A DNA stretch of 64,000 bases from Phaeacidiphilus oryzae TH49 (GCF_000744815.1 NZ_JQMQ01000005.1:2736055-2800054), one strand, 5' to 3'. Shown: positions 40,753 through 49,696, numbered from the stretch's first letter. Translations and numbers: made by a program. Notes: generated by a model not told the origin, from the letters alone.

Positions 40753-40877
40753 TTTCGCATGGGCGGGGCACCCGCCTGGCGTGGGGCTTTGCGAGGTGGT
40801 ACGGCGCGGACACCGCCGCCACCCGCACGGGTGATCGTCCTTGACGTGGCGCTGAGGACGGAGGACCGTTGGGGCCT

Positions 40878-41534
40878 ATGAGGGGCGAGCCCAGTTGCCC
40901 GAGGTGCGGGGGCCGTGTCCGCGCCCCCGGCCTCTTCACCGACACCTGGCAGTGCGACGCGCACGGCGCCGTCCACCCCCTGCAGCCGGTGGTGCCGCCC
41001 AGTGTGGAGGCGCTCGGGGTGGCCGTCGCCCGTTCCCAGGTACCCGTCTGGATGCCCTGGCCGCTGCCGGTGGGCTGGCTCTTCACCGGTATCGCCCACG
41101 CCGGTGACGACGTGTCAGGAGCACGGGCGACCGCGGTGGCCTGCTCGGGCCCGGGGCCGCTCGGCGGCGCCGGGGAGCTGGTGCTGATCGCCGAGGAGCT
41201 GGGCGTGGGACTCGGCGCCCGGTACGCGGGGATCGACGGGCCGGACCCCGGGCCGGAGATCACCGCCAAACGGGCCCCGCAGACCAAGGTGATGGCGGCG
41301 GGGCGGCCGACGCCGCTGTGGCATGTGCCGGACGCGCCGGACGACCGGGCGGTCTTCGTCGGCGAGGCCCGGGGGCTGTGGCTGTGGGCCGTCGCCTGGC
41401 CCGAGCAGGCCGGGGTGATGATGTACGACGAGCTGGTGCTGACGGACCTGCGGGACGCGGGCGCGGAGCTGGAGCTGCTGCCCTGCGGTGCGCTCTCACC
41501 GCGGATCCTCGCCCAGCCGTGGGGTGCGGCCTGA
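40878..41534 (+). CDS. Conserved zinc-ribbon-containing hypothetical protein (DUF6758-like)
   Basis: About 218 residues starting MRGEPSCPRCGGRVRAPGLF. CPRC and a further Cys in DTWQCDAHG suggest a small zinc ribbon; then VWMPWPLPVGWLFTGIAHAG, VACSGPGPLGGAGELVLIAEE and TPLWHVPDAP follow, a pattern recalled from a Streptomyces-wide hypothetical family. A TTG at 40869 has better spacing from GGAGG and would add three residues. It is 17 bases upstream of the PHP gene, probably co-transcribed. Confidence 0.75.
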   Translation: MRGEPSCPRCGGRVRAPGLFTDTWQCDAHGAVHPLQPVVPPSVEALGVAVARSQVPVWMPWPLPVGWLFTGIAHAGDDVSGARATAVACSGPGPLGGAGELVLIAEELGVGLGARYAGIDGPDPGPEITAKRAPQTKVMAAGRPTPLWHVPDAPDDRAVFVGEARGLWLWAVAWPEQAGVMMYDELVLTDLRDAGAELELLPCGALSPRILAQPWGAA

Positions 41535-41551
41535 TCAGTAGGCTTGCGCGT

Positions 41552-42412
41552 ATGCGCATTGATCTGCACACCCATTCGAACGCGTCGGACGGCACGGACT
41601 CCCCTGGCGAGCTGGTGTGGAACGCGGCCGCGGCCGGGCTGGACGTGGTCGCGCTGACCGACCACGACACGGTGGGCGGGTACGCGGAGGCGGAGGCGGC
41701 GCTCGGCCGGCTCCCCGAGGGGCGTGGGCTGACGCTGGTGCGGGGGGCCGAGCTGTCCTGCCGGGTGGAGGGGGTCAGCATCCACATGCTGGCGTACCTG
41801 TTCGACCCCGAGGAGCCGGAGTTCGCGCGGGAGCGGGAGCTGGTGCGGAACGACCGGGTGCGACGGGCCGAGGCGATCGTGCGCCGGTGCCGCGAGCTGG
41901 GAGCCCCGATCAGCTGGGAACGGGTCCTGGAGATCGCCGGGGACGGGTCCGTGGGGCGGCCGCATGTGGCCTCGGCGCTGGTGGAGGCGGGGGTCGTGGG
42001 GTCGGTGGACGAGGCCTTCACCGAGGAGTGGCTGGCCAACGGGGGGCGGGCGGACGTCAGGAAGCGGGAGACCGACCCGTTCGAGGCGCTGCGGCTGGTG
42101 CGGGGGGCGGGGGGCGTGGCGGTCTTCGCGCACCCGGGGGCGGTCAAGCGGGGGCGGACGGTCTCCGAGGAGACGATCGGGCGGCTGGCGGCGGCGGGGC
42201 TGGCGGGCCTGGAGGTCGACCATGTCGACCACGACGCGGAGACGCGGGGGCGACTGCGGGGGCTGGCTGGGGAGTTGGGACTGGTCGCCACCGGCTCCAG
42301 CGACTACCACGGCACGCGGAAGGGCGTCCGCCTCGGCGACGAGGTGACGACACCCGAGGCGTTCGAGACGCTGATCGCGGGGGCGACGGGGGCGACGCTG
42401 CTGGCGGGCTGA
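41552..42412 (+). CDS. PHP-domain phosphoesterase (nucleoside bisphosphate phosphatase-like)
   Basis: 286 residues. PHP metal motifs are DLHTHSNASDGT, ALTDHDTVGG, GAELSCR, FAHPGAVKRG and TGSSDYHGT. The size and order fit the YciV/RnaseAM 3',5'-nucleotide phosphatase group, which removes phosphate from pAp or short RNA ends. No polymerase domain is attached. ATG 41552 lies shortly after the upstream stop. Confidence 0.88.
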   Translation: MRIDLHTHSNASDGTDSPGELVWNAAAAGLDVVALTDHDTVGGYAEAEAALGRLPEGRGLTLVRGAELSCRVEGVSIHMLAYLFDPEEPEFARERELVRNDRVRRAEAIVRRCRELGAPISWERVLEIAGDGSVGRPHVASALVEAGVVGSVDEAFTEEWLANGGRADVRKRETDPFEALRLVRGAGGVAVFAHPGAVKRGRTVSEETIGRLAAAGLAGLEVDHVDHDAETRGRLRGLAGELGLVATGSSDYHGTRKGVRLGDEVTTPEAFETLIAGATGATLLAG

Positions 42413-42420
42413 CGGGGGGT

Positions 42421-42820
42421 CTGCGCCGTTCCCCGCGCCCCTGCGGGGGACGCGGCGGCCCCCCGGGACCGGGGAGAGCGGAGTACGGGCGGCAACTCGG
42501 GCGGCGTGGCCGGGTGCGGCGCCGAGGGCGGCTGGGCGCGCCGTTCCCCGCGCCCCTGTGGAGGGCGCGGCCCTGCGGGGGCGGTCCCCGGCGCCCGGGG
42601 GGAGCGGAGTACGGGCGGCAACTCGGGCGGCGGGGCCGGGTGCGGCGCCGAGGGCGGCTGGGCGCGCCGTTCCCCGCGCCCCTGTGGGGGGCGCGGCGGC
42701 CCCCCGGGACCGTGGGGAGCGGAGTACGGGCGGCAACTCGGGCGGCGTGGCCGGGTGCGGCGCCGGCGGTGGCTGGGCGCGCCGTTCCCCGCGCCCCTGT
42801 GGGGGGCGCGGCCCTGCGGG
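42421..42820. repeat. Tandem array of ~115-130-bp units built on the GTTCCCCGCGCCCC element
   Basis: Each unit starts GCGCCGTTCCCCGCGCCCCT and runs through GGAGCGGAGTACGGGCGGCA to GTGCGGCGCCGAGGGCGGCT. There are three full copies and one partial, starting near 42422, 42538, 42667 and 42780. The gap is between convergent PHP and SUFU genes. Alternate units differ by a short insertion, so at least one duplication of a two-unit block is likely. Confidence 0.85.
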
Positions 42821-42869
42821 GCCTGGATGGCGGGGGCGGGTGCTGGTGTCGGCTTGGGGTGGTGGTGGG

Positions 42870-43520
42870 TCAGTCGGTGAGGGGGACCTGTTTGCGGTGG
42901 GGGTCGCGGAGGTCGGTGGCGTGGGTGAGCCAGCGGTCCTGGAGGGCGGCGGCGCCGTGGACGCGTTTGTGGGCGGCCTCGTTGGGGGTCATCGGGAGGA
43001 GCGGAAGGAAGCGCACCGGGTCGGCCGGGGCCGGGAGTTCGAGGTCCTCGACCAGCCCGCCGGGCTCGGCGACCAGGACGGCGGTGAACGGGGTCCCCGA
43101 CCACAGCGGGCTGCCGGCGTCGAGCGAGGCGCCGGGGGCCACCACAAGACCCTCGACCTGCGGTGCGGCGGCGAAGACGGCCAGCGGGCGGAGGATCTCG
43201 TCGACCTTCACGCCGGATCCGGCGCGGACGCTCAGCAGCAGTTCGGCGCGCGGCCCGCGGACCGGGTCCGGGGTGGGGTCGGCGGGGTCGGCCATCGGCG
43301 CCAGCGACATGCCGAGGGTGGCGTAGCGGACGACGTCCGACTCGCCTCTCGCGGCCGGGCCGGCCGGGAAGCGCAGGACCTCGATGCGGTCCGCGCCGAG
43401 GAAGGTCACGGCGGCGCGGCCGTCCGGCTCGCCCAGCGCGGTGATCAGCCGGGCCTCGACCGCGGCGCGGATCTGTCGGGGGTCGAGCTCCCCGTGGGCG
43501 AGTGGTGCGTTGTCGGACAT
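42870..43520 (-). CDS. Suppressor-of-fused (SUFU) domain protein
   Basis: 216 residues. The C-terminal FLPLLPMTPNEAAHKRVHG and ALQDRWLTHATDLRDPHRKQ, with the middle VVRYATLGMSLAPM, are those of bacterial SUFU-domain proteins, which are often immunity proteins or of unknown role. No toxin gene is adjacent, so a housekeeping or orphan role is likely. ATG 43518-43520 is used. The gene lies between the tandem array and the corA leader. Confidence 0.83.
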   Translation of the reverse strand: MSDNAPLAHGELDPRQIRAAVEARLITALGEPDGRAAVTFLGADRIEVLRFPAGPAARGESDVVRYATLGMSLAPMADPADPTPDPVRGPRAELLLSVRAGSGVKVDEILRPLAVFAAAPQVEGLVVAPGASLDAGSPLWSGTPFTAVLVAEPGGLVEDLELPAPADPVRFLPLLPMTPNEAAHKRVHGAAALQDRWLTHATDLRDPHRKQVPLTD

Positions 43521-44202
43521 GCGGCGAGGGTAGTCGAGTGGTGTGGGGTGTTCAGCGGTGGCCTGCGTCGCGGGGCGCCCGGTGGGGCGTTCGGCCAGGC
43601 GTCCGCCGGGCCGGGTCGCATCACGGACGTGGAGCGGGCGCGTCACGGCCTCGTCCCAGTGGCGGCGGGCGCGGCGGACTGCGCCGGCGGGGGCTTCCTG
43701 GCTGGTAGAGTTGGCCGCTGCACCGACAGTGGCAGGTACACACAGCGCCCCGTGGAGGACCGCGTACGGTCCGGAGCCGCGCCGCGCGGAGTCGAGAGAC
43801 CGCCGCTGCCGAGACGGAGACCAACGCCCCCGCGGGGGCCGGCCCAGGGAGGTGGTTCGCGGGTGGATAGCCGACCTTCCAGTACCAGCTGCTCTCCCGC
43901 GCCGTTGCCCCAGGCCGTGGTCCCGCACTCCTGATCACGGCCTGCGTAGCCGCCTCAGCGCGATTTCCGCCGGACTCGGTCCCGGCGTCCTCGACGGCCC
44001 TCACCGGCCTCCGTGGTCACCGATCCACCCTGCCCGGCCCCAAGGCGCTGGAGAGCACCTTCACGCACGACACGAAGTGACGTTTCCGCACGGTGGTGCC
44101 TGCCCCACCGTGCCCTGACGGTGCGTCACCGGCCGTCCGCCCGGCCGGGGGTCATCCCCGGTACGCGGACGGTGAGGTGGGGCGCCTGTGAAGGAGCCCG
44201 TC
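43521..44202. other. Long divergent spacer and leader of corA with a Pro-rich ORF
   Basis: 682 bases. TAGAGT near 43707-43712 is a candidate -10, giving a leader of roughly 480 bases before corA. It contains several GC stems and a 60-codon frame (GTG 43752 to TGA 43934) with ERPPLPRRRPTPPRGPAQ in it, but no ribosome site. No known Mg2+ riboswitch (M-box) consensus could be matched. Confidence 0.45.
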
Positions 44203-45345
44203 TTGTCGATGATCCGTGATCTGCGTTCCGCCGTCCGTCCCAGCCGGCGGCGTGATCGCCGTGAGGACCGCCGCGGCCAGGACGGCCACCGCAGCAGTGC
44301 GGTGGTGGACTGCGCCGTCTACCGCGACGGCCGGCGCACCGGCGATCGGTGCACCCCGCGCGAAGCCCTGCGCGCGGTGCGCGAGAACGGCGCGCGCGGC
44401 GGCGGGCGCCTCGGCGGCGAGCCCGGCACCGGCGGGGACGGCGCCTTCGTCTGGATCGGCCTCCACGAGCCGACCGAGGAGGAGTTCGAGGGGATCGCCC
44501 ACCGCTTCGGCCTCCACCCGCTGGCCGTGGAGGACGCCGTCCACGCCCACCAGCGGCCCAAGTCCGAGCGGTACGACGACATGGTCTTCACCGTCTTCAA
44601 GACGGTGCGGTACATCGAGCACAGCGAGCTGACGCCGGTCAGCGAGGTGGTCGACACCGGCGAGATCATGGTCTTCACCGGGATCGACTTCGTCATCACC
44701 GTGCGGCACGGCGGCCACGGTTCGCTGCGCGCCCTGCGGCGGGCGCTGGAGCAGGACGAGGCGCTGCTGGCCAAGGGCCCCTCGGCGGTCCTCCACGCGA
44801 TCGCCGACCAGGTGGTGGACAACTACCTGACGGTCTGCGACGCGTTGCAGACGGACGTCGACGAGGTCGAGATCGACGTCTTCTCGCAGGACCGGCGGAA
44901 GGGGTCGGACGCCGGACGGATCTACCAGCTGAAGCGCGAGGTGCTGGAGTTCAAGCGGGCGTCGGCGCCACTGCTGCGGCCGATGCAGCTGCTCTCCGAG
45001 CGGCCGAACCGGCTGATCGACCCGGAGGTGCAGAAGTACTTCCGGGACGTCGCCGACCACCTCGCCCGGGTCAACGAGCAGGTGCTCTCCTTCGACGAGC
45101 TGCTCAACTCGATCCTGCAGGCCAACCTGGCGCAGGTGACGGTGGTGCAGAACGAGGACATGCGGAAGATCACCGCCTGGGCGGCGATCCTCGCCGTGCC
45201 GACCATGGTCACCGGCGTCTACGGGATGAACTTCACCCACATGCCCGAGCTCCACTGGAAGTACGGCTATCCGCTGGTGCTCGGGTTGATCCTGGGCGTC
45301 TGCGTCGCCATCTACCGGGGCTTCAAGAAGAACGGTTGGCTCTGA
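44203..45345 (+). CDS. corA: CorA-family magnesium/cobalt transporter
   Basis: About 380 residues. The C-terminal selectivity loop YGMNF (about residue 339) follows helix 1 (AAILAVPTMVTGVYG), and helix 2 is PLVLGLILGVCVAIYRG. The cytosolic funnel has FVWIGLHEPTEEEFEGIAHR and HPLAVEDAVHAHQRPKSERY. CorA pentamers carry Mg2+ into the cell. TTG 44203 is chosen since AAGGAG lies seven bases upstream; GTG 44188 would add five residues. Its 3' end overlaps the convergent EamA gene by 23 bases. Confidence 0.92.
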   Translation: MSMIRDLRSAVRPSRRRDRREDRRGQDGHRSSAVVDCAVYRDGRRTGDRCTPREALRAVRENGARGGGRLGGEPGTGGDGAFVWIGLHEPTEEEFEGIAHRFGLHPLAVEDAVHAHQRPKSERYDDMVFTVFKTVRYIEHSELTPVSEVVDTGEIMVFTGIDFVITVRHGGHGSLRALRRALEQDEALLAKGPSAVLHAIADQVVDNYLTVCDALQTDVDEVEIDVFSQDRRKGSDAGRIYQLKREVLEFKRASAPLLRPMQLLSERPNRLIDPEVQKYFRDVADHLARVNEQVLSFDELLNSILQANLAQVTVVQNEDMRKITAWAAILAVPTMVTGVYGMNFTHMPELHWKYGYPLVLGLILGVCVAIYRGFKKNGWL

Positions 45346-46327
45346 TCACCAGGACGAGGCCGGCCAGCACCATGGCCACCGCCGGGTAGACGGCGGCGGA
45401 CGGGATCTGGCCGAGCCAGAATCCGGCGATCACGGCGGCGAGCGGGGTCTCCAGCAGGATCGCGGTGGAGACGAGGGGCGCGCCGAGGCTGCCGACCACC
45501 CGGTTGCTGAGGGTGTGGCCGACGAACTGGGCGGCGACGGTCAGGCCGACGATCTTCCACCAGTCGGAGGCCGCGTAGCCGGCGAGCGCCTGACCGGAGA
45601 AAAGGCAGGTCAGGAGAAGGGCGACGGCGGTCGTCGAGTAGCAGACCGTGGTGTACGCGGTGGTGCTGACGGTCCGCCGGACGCGGGAGCCGATCAGGAA
45701 GTAGCCGGCCGCGGCGATGCCGGCGGCCAACGCCATCAGGTCACCGGTGAGCGCCCGGGCCGAGACGGTCAGGTCGAAGCCGGTGAGGACGAGGACCCCG
45801 CCGAAGGCGAGGCAGACGCCGATCCAGGTGAGCGCGGGGGCGCGGTGGCCGCGCAGCCGCAGGAACAGGGTCGTCCAGAGTGGGGTCGTCGTGCAGAGCG
45901 CGGTCGACGCGGCGACCGAGGTCATCCGGAGGCTGGGCAGCCAGAGGCCGAAGTGGACCGCGAGGAAGAGGCCGGCCAGGCAGCAGAGCAGGAGGTCGCG
46001 GCGGCCGTTCCGGAGGAGTCCGGTGAGCAGCTCGCGGAGCTCCGTGCGGTGCGGGCGGCGGAGGAGGGCGATCGGACCCAGGACGCCGGCGGCCATGGCG
46101 TTCCGCCAGAAGGCGATCGCCAGGGCGGGTGCGGCGGTCGCGCTGATCAGGGGGGCGGAGGCGGCGACGCCGCTGACCGCGAGGGCGAGGAAGAGGTAGT
46201 CGACCGGGGGGACGGCGCGGGGAGTGCCGTGCGGGGAGGGCGCGGGAGCGGTCGCCTCGGGGGCGGCGCCGGGGTTCGCGCCGGGGGTGGCGGGGGTGCC
46301 GGCGGCGGGGACGGTCGGGCGGGGCAC
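45323..46327 (-). CDS. EamA/DMT-family transporter
   Basis: About 334 residues with ten predicted helices; two EamA repeats are visible, the first around VDYLFLALAVSGVAASAPLI to LGLWLPSLRMTSVAAST-like sequence, the second from LMALAAGIAAAGYFLIGSRV to AAVIAGFWLGQIPS. The N-terminal 50 residues are Ala/Pro/Thr-rich. These proteins export amino acids or metabolites; the substrate is unknown. GTG 46325-46327 follows GGAG by eight bases. The frame is open far upstream but through repeat sequence. Confidence 0.83.
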   Translation of the reverse strand: MPRPTVPAAGTPATPGANPGAAPEATAPAPSPHGTPRAVPPVDYLFLALAVSGVAASAPLISATAAPALAIAFWRNAMAAGVLGPIALLRRPHRTELRELLTGLLRNGRRDLLLCCLAGLFLAVHFGLWLPSLRMTSVAASTALCTTTPLWTTLFLRLRGHRAPALTWIGVCLAFGGVLVLTGFDLTVSARALTGDLMALAAGIAAAGYFLIGSRVRRTVSTTAYTTVCYSTTAVALLLTCLFSGQALAGYAASDWWKIVGLTVAAQFVGHTLSNRVVGSLGAPLVSTAILLETPLAAVIAGFWLGQIPSAAVYPAVAMVLAGLVLVIRANRSS

Positions 46328-46444
46328 GGGCGGCTCTCCGGGGCGGTGGGTGGTGCGGTAAGGGGTCTGACGATCGTACGTAGCTGTCGGGGGTGGGGGC
46401 GAGTGGGTTGTCGGACAGGTCGGGCGCGGGCGGCGGCGCGGCGC

Positions 46445-46567
46445 GGGGCAGCGCGGGGCTGGGCGGGGCTGGGCGGAGCGGGGCTGGGCGGAGCGGGGCT
46501 GGGCGGAGCGGGACGGGGCGGAGCGGGACGGGGCGGAGCGGGACGGGGCGGAGCGGGACGGGGCGGC
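46445..46567. repeat. 15-bp minisatellite
   Basis: Units GGGGCTGGGCGGAGC, then GGGACGGGGCGGAGC, repeat about eight times in the divergent spacer between the EamA gene and the 46583 gene, ending 16 bases before the latter's start. Fifteen-base units keep one frame open (GRSGTGRSG). Confidence 0.8.
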
Positions 46568-46582
46568 GAATAGGGTGGGCGC

Positions 46583-47143
46583 ATGAGCGGTGGCGACGTG
46601 ATGGTGGACCGGGCGCTGGTCGAGGAGTCGGCGAAGAAGTCCGCGCTGGTGTGGGTGCGGGTGGGCGCGGACGATGGTGCTGGTGGCGTTGATCAGGCGT
46701 TGTGGCATGTGTGGCACGACGGGGCCGTCGCGGTGGTGGGCGGGGGCCAGGAGCAGCCGCTGCCGGCGGGGCTGGTGGACGGCGCGGAGGCCGTCGTCAC
46801 CGTGCGCAGCAAGGACAAGTGGGGGCGGCTGGTCGCCTGGCCGGCGCGGGTGGTCGAGCTGGCGCCGGGCAGCGAGCGGTGGGCGGAGACCGCGGAGGAG
46901 CTGAAGGGGAAGCGGCTGAACGCGCCGGACTTCGCGGGGGTGCTGGAGCGATGGGCGGCGTCCTCGCGGGTGCTGCGGTTGGAGCCGGCGGGCGGGATCT
47001 CGGCGGGGCCGGGGGCGCAGCCTGCGGGATCGTTGGCGGCGCGGGCGGTCGCGACGGGGGCGACTACGCGCGAGCGGGTTCCGGCGGCGCTGCCGCGGTT
47101 GCTGTTTCGCCGGGGGCGGGGGCGGGGGCGGGACGCGAGCTGA
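46583..47143 (+). CDS. Conserved-looking hypothetical protein
   Basis: 186 residues. The pattern KKSALVWVRVGADD, LWHVWHDGAVAVVGGGQEQP, VVTVRSKDKWGRLVAWPARV and AETAEELKGKRLNAPD looks like a split-barrel-type (pyridoxamine-phosphate oxidase-like) fold, but this is tentative. The last 50 residues are Ala/Arg-rich. The start is placed right after a minisatellite, without a good ribosome site; a later ATG at residue 7 is possible. Confidence 0.6.
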   Translation: MSGGDVMVDRALVEESAKKSALVWVRVGADDGAGGVDQALWHVWHDGAVAVVGGGQEQPLPAGLVDGAEAVVTVRSKDKWGRLVAWPARVVELAPGSERWAETAEELKGKRLNAPDFAGVLERWAASSRVLRLEPAGGISAGPGAQPAGSLAARAVATGATTRERVPAALPRLLFRRGRGRGRDAS

Positions 47144-47189
47144 TCTTTCTGCCCACCCACCCACCCGGCGGGCCGGGGTTTCGCGTGGG

Positions 47190-47545
47190 GGCGGCAACGG
47201 GGGGCGCGTCGGCGGGTGCGGCGCCGTGGGGGTCGGGCGCGCAGTTCCCCGCGCCCCTGGGGGGCGCCGGTGGTGCTGCCGGCGGGGACCTGCGGGTGGG
47301 TCTCGCCTGACGGGCGGCAACGGAGGGCGCGTCGGCGAGTGCGGCGCCGTGGGGGGTCGGGCGCGCAGTTCCCCGCGCCCCCAGGGGGGCGCCTGCGGTG
47401 CTGCCGGCGGGAACCTGCGGGTGGGCGCCTGACGGGCGGCAACGGGAGGCGCGTCGGCGAGTGCGGCGCCGTAGGAGGCCGGGCGCGCAGTTCCCCGCGC
47501 CCCCAGGGCGCGCCTGCGGGGCTGCCTGCGGGGGCGGTGGCGTAG
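47190..47545. repeat. Second tandem array of ~115-125-bp units, same core element
   Basis: Three units of the form GGCAACGGGAGGCGCGTCGG, GTGCGGCGCCGTGGGGGGTC and GCGCGCAGTTCCCCGCGCCC, then CTGCCGGCGGGAACCTGCGG. They start near 47197, 47317 and 47438. The core and the GGCGGCAAC and GTGCGGCGCCG blocks match the array at 42421, so both come from one family. Both neighbouring genes are on the plus strand. Confidence 0.82.
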
Positions 47546-47673
47546 GGAGGCGGAGGCGGGGAGTCTTGTGGAGCTCTCACCCTCGGGTGGGGGATCTTGG
47601 GGGGCTGGGGTGGGGGTGGGTGGGTAGCCTGGGGGCCTGGCGAAGCGGGCGGCGTAGGAAGTGAGTCGGATCC

Positions 47674-49023
47674 ATGGCCGGAGCATCGTCCCGGATCTTC
47701 ATATCCCACCTTGCCGACGCGCCCGTGTTCGATCCGAATGGGGATCAGGTCGGGCGGCTGCGCGATGTGGTGGTGAGCCTGCGTCCCGGCGGGCGGCCGC
47801 CGCGTGTCCTGGGGTTCGTGGTGGAGGTCGTCAGCCGGCGGCGGATCTTCATGCCGATCACCCGGGTGACGACCATGGAGGCGGGGCAGGTCATCACGAC
47901 CGGCACGGTCAACCTCCGCCGGTTCCAGCAGCGCCCCGGTGAGACGCTGGTGCTGGGCGAGCTGCTGGACCGCCAGGTCGCCTTCACCGGCTCCGGCGGC
48001 TACGGCGAGCCCGGTGAAGAGGCCGTCGTGCTGGACGTGTCGATGGCCAAGGTGCGGAACCGCGAGTGGGACATCGACAAGGTCTTCGTGCAGCGCGGCA
48101 AGAAGCCCGGCCGGCTGCGCCGCGGACGCGGCGAGACGCTGGTGGTGGACTGGTCGGGGGTCTCCGGCTTCTCGCTGAGCGAGCAGGACCAGGGCGCCGC
48201 CAACCTGCTGGCGACCTTCGAGAAGCTGCGCCCGGCGGACCTGGCGAACGTCCTCCACCATCTGTCGCCGAAGCGGCGGTCCGAGGTCGCGGCGGCGCTG
48301 GACGACGAGCGGCTGGCCGACGTGCTGGAGGAGCTGCCGGAGGACCACCAGGTCGAGATCATCGGCGAGCTGCAGGACGAGCGGGCCGCGGACGTCCTGG
48401 AGGCGATGGATCCGGACGACGCCGCCGACCTCCTCTCGGAGCTGCCCCCCGAGGAGTCGGAGCGGCTGCTCCAGCTGATGGAGCCTCAGGAGGCGGAGCC
48501 GGTACGCCGGCTGCTCAGCTACGACGAGAACACCGCCGGTGGCCTGATGACCAGCGAGCCGATCGTGCTCAGCCCGGACGCCAGCGTCGCGGAGGCGCTG
48601 GCGCGGGTGCGGGAGCAGGACGTCAAGGCGGCGCTCGCGGCGCAGGTCTTCGTCTGCCGGGCGCCGCTGGAGACCCCCACCGGGATGTACCTCGGCACCG
48701 TCCACTTCCAGAAGCTGCTGCGGGAGCCCCCGTACACCCTGGTCGGGTCGATCGTCGACGACTCGCTGGACCCGCTCGGGCCGGAGACCGAACTTCCGCA
48801 GGTCACCAGCTATCTGGCCTCGTACAACCTGGTGGCGGCCCCGGTGGTCGACGAGCTGGACCACCTGCTCGGCGTGGTGACCGTCGACGACGTGCTGGAC
48901 CATCTCCTCCCCTCGGACTGGCGGGACTCGGCCGGGCACCACCGGGGGGCGGAGGACGCGCAGAACGTCCAGGGGGCGCAGGAGGCTTACGCGGAGGAGG
49001 GGGTGATCGACGGTGGGAGCTGA
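47674..49023 (+). CDS. MgtE N-terminal/CBS-domain protein with PRC-barrel
   Basis: 449 residues. A PRC-barrel-like N-terminus (RIFISHLADAPVFDPNGDQV) is followed by MgtE-N (TFEKLRPADLANVLHHLSPK, LADVLEELPEDHQVEIIGEL, AADLLSELPPEESERLLQLM) and a CBS pair (MTSEPIVLSPDASVAEALA, YNLVAAPVVDELDHLLGVVTVDD). There are no membrane helices, so it is a soluble sensor-like paralog of MgtE, not the channel. It probably works with Mg2+ homeostasis. It overlaps the following DUF1003 gene by 11 bases. Confidence 0.86.
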   Translation: MAGASSRIFISHLADAPVFDPNGDQVGRLRDVVVSLRPGGRPPRVLGFVVEVVSRRRIFMPITRVTTMEAGQVITTGTVNLRRFQQRPGETLVLGELLDRQVAFTGSGGYGEPGEEAVVLDVSMAKVRNREWDIDKVFVQRGKKPGRLRRGRGETLVVDWSGVSGFSLSEQDQGAANLLATFEKLRPADLANVLHHLSPKRRSEVAAALDDERLADVLEELPEDHQVEIIGELQDERAADVLEAMDPDDAADLLSELPPEESERLLQLMEPQEAEPVRRLLSYDENTAGGLMTSEPIVLSPDASVAEALARVREQDVKAALAAQVFVCRAPLETPTGMYLGTVHFQKLLREPPYTLVGSIVDDSLDPLGPETELPQVTSYLASYNLVAAPVVDELDHLLGVVTVDDVLDHLLPSDWRDSAGHHRGAEDAQNVQGAQEAYAEEGVIDGGS

Positions 49024-49696
49024 CCGCGACCGCGAGCGCGAGCGGAGGCTGGAGAGAAGGCAGGAGCGCCGGCAGGGGTCGGCGGGCGGGCGGGCGAACG
49101 GCAACCGTCCGACGGGGCGTCAGGTAGTGGCCGCGCCCGGCCGGACGCCGCCGCGCGCGGACGCCGTGGCGGCGCGCTCCCGGCGGGACCGGCTGGACCA
49201 GCCGCAGCTGCGCAAGCAGCGGATGATGCGGATGCCCTCGCTCGACCCGGACGCCTTCGGCCGGCTCTCCGAGCGCTTCGCGCGGTTCATGGGCACGGGC
49301 CGGTTCATCGTCTGGATGACCGTGGTGATCCTGGTGTGGGTCGTCTGGAACGTGTCGGTGCCGGCGGCGCTGCGGTTCGACCAGTACCCGTTCATCTTCC
49401 TCACGCTGGCGCTCTCGCTGCAGGCCTCGTACGCCGCGCCGCTGATCCTGCTGGCGCAGAACAGACAGGACGACCGGGACCGGGTCAGCATGGAGCAGGA
49501 CCGCGACCGCGCCGCGCGGAACATCGCGGACACCGAGTTCCTGGTGCGCGAGGTCGCCGCGCTGCGGCAGGGGCTCGGCGAGGTGGCGACCCGGGACTTC
49601 CTCCGGTCGGAGCTGCAGACCCTGATGAAGGAGCTGGAGCAGCGCGGGGAGTTGGACGGGATGGCGGAGTCGGGGGCGGCCCTCCCGCAGGAGTGA
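49013..49696 (+). CDS. DUF1003 membrane protein
   Basis: 227 residues from a GTG that overlaps the upstream gene. An Arg-rich disordered N-terminus (about 1-65) precedes two helices, FIVWMTVVILVWVVWN and FIFLTLALSLQASYAAPLIL, then LLAQNRQDDRDRVSMEQDRD and a coiled coil. This is the classic DUF1003 layout. Function unknown; the link to the MgtE-N gene suggests a divalent-cation context. Confidence 0.87.
   Translation: MGADRDRERERRLERRQERRQGSAGGRANGNRPTGRQVVAAPGRTPPRADAVAARSRRDRLDQPQLRKQRMMRMPSLDPDAFGRLSERFARFMGTGRFIVWMTVVILVWVVWNVSVPAALRFDQYPFIFLTLALSLQASYAAPLILLAQNRQDDRDRVSMEQDRDRAARNIADTEFLVREVAALRQGLGEVATRDFLRSELQTLMKELEQRGELDGMAESGAALPQE

Noticed and set aside
42421..42820. CRISPR array
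   Set aside because: Units are over 100 bp with no unique spacers, and there are no cas genes.
42870..43520. Toxin-immunity pair involving the SUFU protein
   Set aside because: SUFU proteins can be immunity factors, but no toxin-like or secreted polymorphic protein is encoded next to it.
43700..43900. M-box (Mg2+) riboswitch before corA
   Set aside because: Isolated pieces such as GTCGAGAGAC resemble it, but the conserved GTTAGGTGAGGCTCCT-type block is absent.
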